From Caprella mutica (taxonomy: Eukaryota; Arthropoda; Malacostraca; Amphipoda; Caprellidae): a stretch of DNA of 64,000 nt. Below are positions 58,232 to 64,000 of this stretch, in pieces. The notes under the pieces were generated by a model, which did no database searches, had not been told where the DNA came from, and worked only from the letters and a program-made list of their open reading frames with translations. The DNA is taken from the NCBI GenBank assembly GCA_947561585.1, contig CANNZV010001190.1:62001-126000 (forward strand), given 5' to 3'. Both the position numbers and the translations under genes were made by a program. Within the stretch, counting starts at the first letter, position 1, and every line of letters begins with the position of its first letter.

Positions 58232-58632
58232 TGAAGGGATGAGTGAAGGGGCAAGGTGTGAAGGGAAGGGGCAAGGAGTGAAGGGAAGGGGCAAGGAGTG
58301 AATGGAAGGGGCATGGAGTGAAGGGAAGGGGCAAGGAGTGAAGGGAAGGGGCAAGGAGTGAAGGGAAGGGGCAAGGAGTGAAGGGAAGGGGCAAGGAGTG
58401 AAGGGAAGGGGCATGGAATGAAGGGAAGGGGCAAGGAGTGAAGGGAAGGGGAAAGGAGTGAAGGGAAGGGGTATGGAGTGAAAAGAAGGGGCATGGAATG
58501 AAGGGAAGTGGCATGGAATGAAGGGAAGGGGCAAGGAGTGAAGGGAAGGGGCATGGAGTGAAGAGAAGGGGCATGGAGTGAAGGGAAGGGGCAAGAAGTG
58601 AAAGGAAGGGTAGGGGCAAGGAGTGAAGGGAC
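58232..58632. repeat. Purine-rich 20-bp satellite (GAAGGGAAGGGGCAAGGAGT)n
   Basis: About 20 units. The minus strand stays open in all frames (PLPFTPC-type artefacts). Confidence 0.95.
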
Positions 58633-61498
58633 AATGAATGCAAAATAAAAACTATTCACTGTTATTAACTTCTAAATCCAGTAACATTAGCGTTCAAATA
58701 AAGCACATACTACTTTAAAACGTAAAAAAAAATTAACACTCAAACCAAAATACGGAATAGTCTTTGTCTACCCCAGGGTTGGTACCTACTCTTTATTCAG
58801 CCACAGTACAAGTTTGAGTCCATCCCCCCGGGGGTGATGGTAAATGAGATGGGGGAGAGGGGGACTGGAGGATCTTTAGAGGGAGAGGTGATAAAGAAAT
58901 ATAGAACAACATTTGAAAAACAAATCATTTCATATCGCTACTGCATAGACACAATTTGTACCGTGAGTGAAGATTGTATAGGAAGAAAATAAAATTAATC
59001 TATTTAATATTCTTCTTTTAATTATTAGCTGCCTTTAAGTGTTTAGAAGAGGAAAATGAAGAGTTAAGAAATGGATAGAAAGAGAAGATAAAGAAGTAAG
59101 AGAGAAAAGGGAATAGTTGTAAGAAGGTAAAATGATAATATGATTAGTATTGATAAAAATAAAATGAGTAGAATAATAAAAATATTAAAGTTAGACGAAA
59201 ATAGGACAATGGAGCAAAGAAATAGGAGATAAAAATTGCTATAATAATTAAGGTAGAGAGGATGAAATAAAATAAAGAGACGTAATTAAGTATGATAAAA
59301 GATGGAGATTAAGTAGAAAGAGAGTGAGAGATGTATTTCAATGGAAAGAAGTGATATGAGTGTGTAACATTACATAATTTATAAAAACTGACGTTTCGAT
59401 TCAAACACGAATCATTTTCGAAGTTTATTTGTAAGATGAAAAAGTTGCATAAGATTTATTGAGGATAAAAAAAATAAAACGTGAAAGAGAAAACGATAAA
59501 ATGAATGGTTCATATCAAATAGATACAAAAATTTAGTTATCTGCAATTAAGCAGACTGTAAATTCTCTTCAGTTGATAACATTACACTCGCTCCACACCC
59601 ACACTCACAGGAGTGTCAGCTATACCCACACAGTGAGGTCATAGTTGTGGATTGTGTGGACCATAGAGTACACTTTTCGCATCGCTTATAGCACATTGAT
59701 TTTCAGTAGCTACTTAGTCTGATACTGTTGCTATAACGATGCCACGACGCTAGCTCCGTGGCAACGCTCTGCGCCGGTATATACGCTAAAATAAGACATA
59801 TTTGCAACATTCAATATCGGTACCAAAAGCGATTTGAATACAGGAAGTAAATTTTAAAAGGTTTAATTAAAAAAAACAAGTGGTGCGCTTTTTTAAGTAA
59901 TAAATTATTAAAATTTTCATCTTATATTTAATTTGTATTTAGTAAATGTCCTTTACCCTAAGAGTTTCTATTGGTATATATATTATCGAATAAATAACAA
60001 AATTAATTATATTTGTGACACTAAATTTTATGCCATGGGAAATAAAAAATTTTTTGAGACTATATATTGAGTCACAGGCATGAGTCATGTATAGTGACTC
60101 ACTGGGAGTGACTCAGTCGAACTGGGAGAGTCTCAAAGAAATTCTCTATTGTACACATTGGGTTATTAAATAAAAGTAAACAGCAGCTGTCAATAATTTC
60201 ATTTATATAGAAAAATTCGTAATTATAATTAATAAAAAATTATTTACCATTTGAGAGAATAAAATCAGTTTAAATGATGAATTAATTGAACTATATTTGA
60301 AATATAGTTATATTATAATACCTATATTTTGTATGGACTATTTAAAGCTGTGACGTCATAGCATCTGTGAAGACTTAGAGTGAGGACTGAGTGATGACGT
60401 CACAGTATTAGTAGAGGGGGGGGGGGGTACTGTACCCCGGTGGAAGTGACTGTACCCCTTAACATTGTATTATAATAAAAAAAATCAGTAAACAAATTTA
60501 TAATTAACCTATTTAATTATAGTAATATTATTATAGTACAGAACTAATATGAGAAACTCCGTAAACAGAATCAAAATACACGGTTGAAGAAATATAGAAA
60601 TAATATAATATAATGTAAACTCTTACTCTAATGTTTACAATATTTCAAAATATAACTGTATCGTATGTACAACTAGTGTTCTTTCCCGTTACAAATAACG
60701 GGTCATCACCAATAGCAATTTATTACCCGTTATTAGGTTACTTTTAATGAATTCAATTAAAATTAAATTTTCTGCATAGTCTAATTTATTTTATAGATAA
60801 ATTACATTTAAAAATTGAATAAAAACAGGGGAATTTAAATATCAAGTCAATATATTCCCGTGCGTATATCATAGTTACATTCTTCATGTTTAATACCCGT
60901 CGTCTAAAAGCGGACACCAAATAAATAAACACACGAGGGAAATTATTAGTGTAGATAATGATATTATATTCGTAAGAGATTCTGGAAGCAACGAAAAAAC
61001 GTTGAAAAAAAAACAAATAATTTAATGCATAGCATAACACTAAAGTTTACAATATCTAAAAATATAATACTGAGAAAATATGATTGACTGTATCATACGT
61101 ACAAAATTATTATTAAATATTTAACCCATTAAAACTGTAGAAGAATATACTATAGATACAGTACATATCGCTACAGATAAACAAATAAAGTAGCCTATTT
61201 ACACTACACACCTGTAGTAATTAGAGGAGGGGGGGGGGTGGCTGCAACCTTTGTAACTATTTAAATAGTTCCCTATGTCAGTGATAGATGGCCTTGATAA
61301 ATGAACAACAAGATGGTATGTATATTGCATATGAAACTTGCTAAATCATTCTAATAGATAAAAAATAAATAAAAAACAATGATACAGTAAAATTGAAGTA
61401 ATGAACATATATATGAATAGATGTTATTTCATGTGGTATTCATTTAAATAAACAGATATGTTTGCATACGCTTGAGGCGAACATCAAAATAAATGTTA
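58633..61498. other. Upstream region, no coding exon seen
   Basis: AT-rich with G/C homopolymer runs at 58826-58834, 60415-60428 and 61227-61238. A locally GC-richer stretch lies at 59580-59790 (CACACTCACAGGAGTGTC, CGATGCCACGACGCTAGCTC), a possible promoter of this or a neighbouring gene. No open frame there. Confidence 0.35.
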
Positions 61499-61965
61499 TT
61501 TACCACATTGAGTTATGGTGGGGCCATAGGAGATTAAGAGGGGGCCATGCTTAATCTCCTATAGCCCCACCATATCTTTCCCTCTTAATCTTCTATGTCC
61601 CCACCATAACTTTCTCTCTTAATTTTCTATGGTCCCTCCGTACCTTTTTCTCTCTTAATCTTCTATGGCCCCACCATAACTTTCTCTCTTAATCTTCTAT
61701 GGCCCCACCATAACTTTCTCTCTTAATCTTCTATGGCTCCACCATAACTTTCTCTCTTAATCTTCTATGGCCCCACCATAACTTTCTCTCTTAATCTTCT
61801 ATGGCTCCACCATAACTTTCTCTCTTAATCTTCTATGGCCCCACCATAACTTTCTCTCTTAATTTTCTATGGCCCCACCATAACTTTCTATCTTAATCTT
61901 CTATGGCCCCACCATAACTTTCTCTCTAAATCTTCTATGGCCCCACCATAACTTTCTCTCCGGGT
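61499..61965. repeat. 34-bp satellite (GGCCCCACCATAACTTTCTC TCTTAATCTTCTAT)n
   Basis: About 13 units. The first is inverted (GGTGGGGCCATAGGAGATTA AG), giving a hairpin at the left edge. Single units occur at 44.9 kb and at 34.9-35.1 kb. Confidence 0.93.
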
Positions 61966-63230
61966 AGCTACATAACAAATATTTTATTGAAGAGCTACTC
62001 TGGTAAAAAAAAAACATCTGAAGTAAAAAGTACCTAACAAAAACTTTTCAACAAGGGTTAACACAATGGTTTTCCCTACTGTTTGTACACTCGGTCGTAC
62101 TAAGCAGGTTATTAGGCCATTTCAGTGAAACTGCAAGTCATGTTCTGTTGATAAAAAGATAGCTACTTATTGTGTTAAAACTGTATGACTACCTGTATGA
62201 AGAAATTACACCTTTTACGGCAAAAAGGGCTTTGTGTACGGAGTAAATAAGGCTTGAAATGTAAAGTAACTAACCGCATTACGGAAAAAATTCTCTGTGT
62301 AGAGAGTCATTAAAAGATACAATTATATATAAACAAAGTGAGGTTAAAATAAATTTCTAATGAATTAAAGAGAATAAAAGGAATGTGAATAATCAGCTTT
62401 ATACGCAACTGTAAACTATATTTTTTAGTCATACATTTCCATAAAAATATAGAAATTTTTGTAAAGGATTACCAGAATATTTAGATACTATTAATTTAAA
62501 GTACTATCTATCTACTATCTATGACTGATAGATAATACTCACTATTTCATCACTTTAAACTCTCTTAATAGGTGCGTGTTTAAAAGCTATCAGAATTAAA
62601 TGTAAGGGTATTATTATTTTAGCTCTATTTATTTAGCTCTATTATCTAGAGGTATGAAATAATTTTGTCTATAACCATAATCATATTAAAAATAAGTAAT
62701 AGTCACTTGTATATAATAAATAGTATACATTTCTTGAGATCAACCTCACAGTGATTCTTTTCTCTGATAGTACATCATCACACTGTTTGTCAAACTAACA
62801 GTTTGCCAAACAGCCATTCTGAGTTGGAGTAAAAATATATTGGAAGTTTTTTTTAAGTTTCAATCAAAATATAAAGAATTTAGAAATTATATGAATCTTG
62901 AAAATTTGATAATTTAAGAAGAAAATTGTCCCGTTTTTTTCTATTCTCAATGATTGGGTTAAATTACAGATAATATGTCTCCTTACCTATATTGTCTGTG
63001 GTACCTTGAAGGCCGTTACAAAGAAGGTTTCCAAACTGGTTCTCAAAAGTTTAACTATCACCAATAAGGAATGCAGGCAGGCACTTGGAACTGTACACAA
63101 CTAAACGAAATTGACATTGTTATAATGCGAAGAGAGCTACAGTGGCGATTGCATGCTTAATGTGTGATTAATTAACCCCATGAGAAAATAAGTAATTATA
63201 ATAAATCTTAACATTCGGTTACCCAGGTAG
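61966..63230. other. Intergenic, no gene seen
   Basis: AT-rich with no recognisable repeat or coding exon. Confidence 0.45.
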
Positions 63231-63340
63231 CAATGATTCTCGGGCAATGTTGTCCCAATATTGCCAATGTTGTCCCAATATTGCCAATGTTGTCCCAATA
63301 TTGCCAATACTGCCCCAAGAAACATTGCTCCTTGGGTACA
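63220..63340. mobile_element. Small element with CCCAATATTGCC units and inverted ends
   Basis: TACCCAGGTAGCAATG and CATTGCTCCTTGGGTA form imperfect inverted ends around three 20-bp GCCAATGTTGTCCCAATATT units. The core of the 17906-18899 element has a related form (CCCAGTAAACATT, CCAACGTTGGCCC). Confidence 0.6.
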
Positions 63341-63615
63341 TATCTGAACAAATTAGCTAATTATATACAATAAACTTATAGATATACTACCTATCAGATA
63401 CACTACCATATCGATATTAATGCTAGCAAGACTATTTTCCAATATAAAAAAAATGCTACACCGTTAAAAACTCGCACAAATATAAATTCTACAAGAGATA
63501 AATAAACAATTTATTTGACTTCTCCATAGCTAAATGCGATGGAAAAGTGATTGATTTAATAGATTAGGATCAAATAAAAGCTGCTATCTATTACCTGCAG
63601 AGTAAAGCCAATTTA

Positions 63616-63778
63616 CGCTATAGCAGTTACAACGCTGCGTTTTCACTGCCCAGTATAGATAGCAAAGCGGTTTTATCGCGGCGGATACGCCGAGTTTTTA
63701 CCGCCTAATATACATTGAATTTTTAGAAGCGAAAATAGGGCAGTGAAAACGCAGCGTTTTGACTGCTGGTATAGTATG
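63616..63778. mobile_element. MITE, palindromic around AACGCTGCGTTTTCACTGCC
   Basis: AACGCTGCGTTTTCACTGCC at 63631-63650 is mirrored by GGCAGTGAAAACGCAGCGTT at 63739-63758. Outer TATAGCAG/CTGGTATA also pair. Confidence 0.7.
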
Positions 63779-63870
63779 GGCCTAATAGGTATATAATCTA
63801 TATAATACAGGTACAGGATATTTGAAAAACGAAAGCGATTGTGCAGTAGCAAGTGCATGCCCCTTACCTT

Positions 63871-63970
63871 AGGCCCGCTTTACAGTTGCGTTTTTTTTTT
63901 ATCGCTGAATGAAAAATCACATTAAATTTTTCCTTCGGCGATCAAAAAACGCAAGTGTGAACACATTTTA
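63871..63970. mobile_element. Short inverted-repeat element, AGGCCCGCTTTACAGTTGCG
   Basis: AGGCCCGCTTTACAGTTGCG with poly-T on the left, AAAAAACGCAAGTGTGAACA on the right. Inner ATCGC/GCGAT pair as well. About 100 bp. Confidence 0.55.
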
Positions 63971-64000
63971 AGAAGAGCTTTTATTTCCGCGGTGTTAAAA

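Noticed and set aside
58158..58659. Three overlapping proline-rich frames on the minus strand
   Set aside because: Translation of the 20-bp GAAGGGAAGGGGCAAGGAGT satellite.
59384..59430. ACGTTTCGATTC...CGAATCATTTTCGAAG pattern
   Set aside because: Resembles a common retroelement end motif, but the stretch is too short to assign.

Overview
The window is nuclear DNA of an arthropod, most likely an insect. It is AT-rich and gene-poor. Every gene recognised has GT-AG introns and lies on the minus strand. The largest gene matches the FoxN2/3 (Drosophila ches-1-like) group. The density of minisatellites and small DNA transposons would fit a hemipteran, but that is a guess and no species is claimed.

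Layout. (1) 1-5.4 kb: 20-bp minisatellites; a decayed plus-strand coding remnant split by a hAT-type element with a clear 8-bp target duplication; and an ~850-bp foldback element. (2) 5.4-25.8 kb: three tandem four-exon genes for small secreted C-type lectins (227, 229 and 229 codons) with identical exon phases, plus the relic of a fourth copy at about 19.4-20.0 kb. Exons 1-2 (signal peptide and a cysteine-rich PAN/apple-like module) are nearly constant. Exon 4, the ligand-binding half of the lectin fold, has diverged most. Introns and intergenic DNA hold MITEs, minisatellites in opposed orientation and a repeat family rich in AGGTCA half-sites. (3) 25.9-38 kb: no convincing gene; a decayed mariner-like element, four or five satellite arrays (the largest a 19-bp repeat of about 2.2 kb) and several MITEs. 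(4) 38.07-54.82 kb: ten coding exons of the forkhead gene that join in frame into about 1,185 residues, with the forkhead domain at about residues 671-761. Its introns carry 12-, 44- and 52-bp arrays and near-perfect palindromic MITEs. (5) 54.8-64 kb: upstream of the forkhead coding region; no coding exon recognised; 28-, 34-, 20- and 34-bp arrays and MITEs.

The gene content is ordinary: a secreted lectin family probably used in recognition (immunity or feeding), and a transcription factor. The most unusual signals are the asymmetric divergence of the lectin copies, and inverted minisatellite arms. Two different minisatellite families carry the same nine-base cap (GGTTCTAGG on the minus strand); two of the three capped ends lie within about 15 nt of splice donors of lectin copy 2, and one of these insertions has an empty-site counterpart in a paralogous intron.

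Limits: exon joins were made by eye from splice consensus and reading phase. UTRs, promoters and polyadenylation sites were not established. Repeat copy numbers are approximate.
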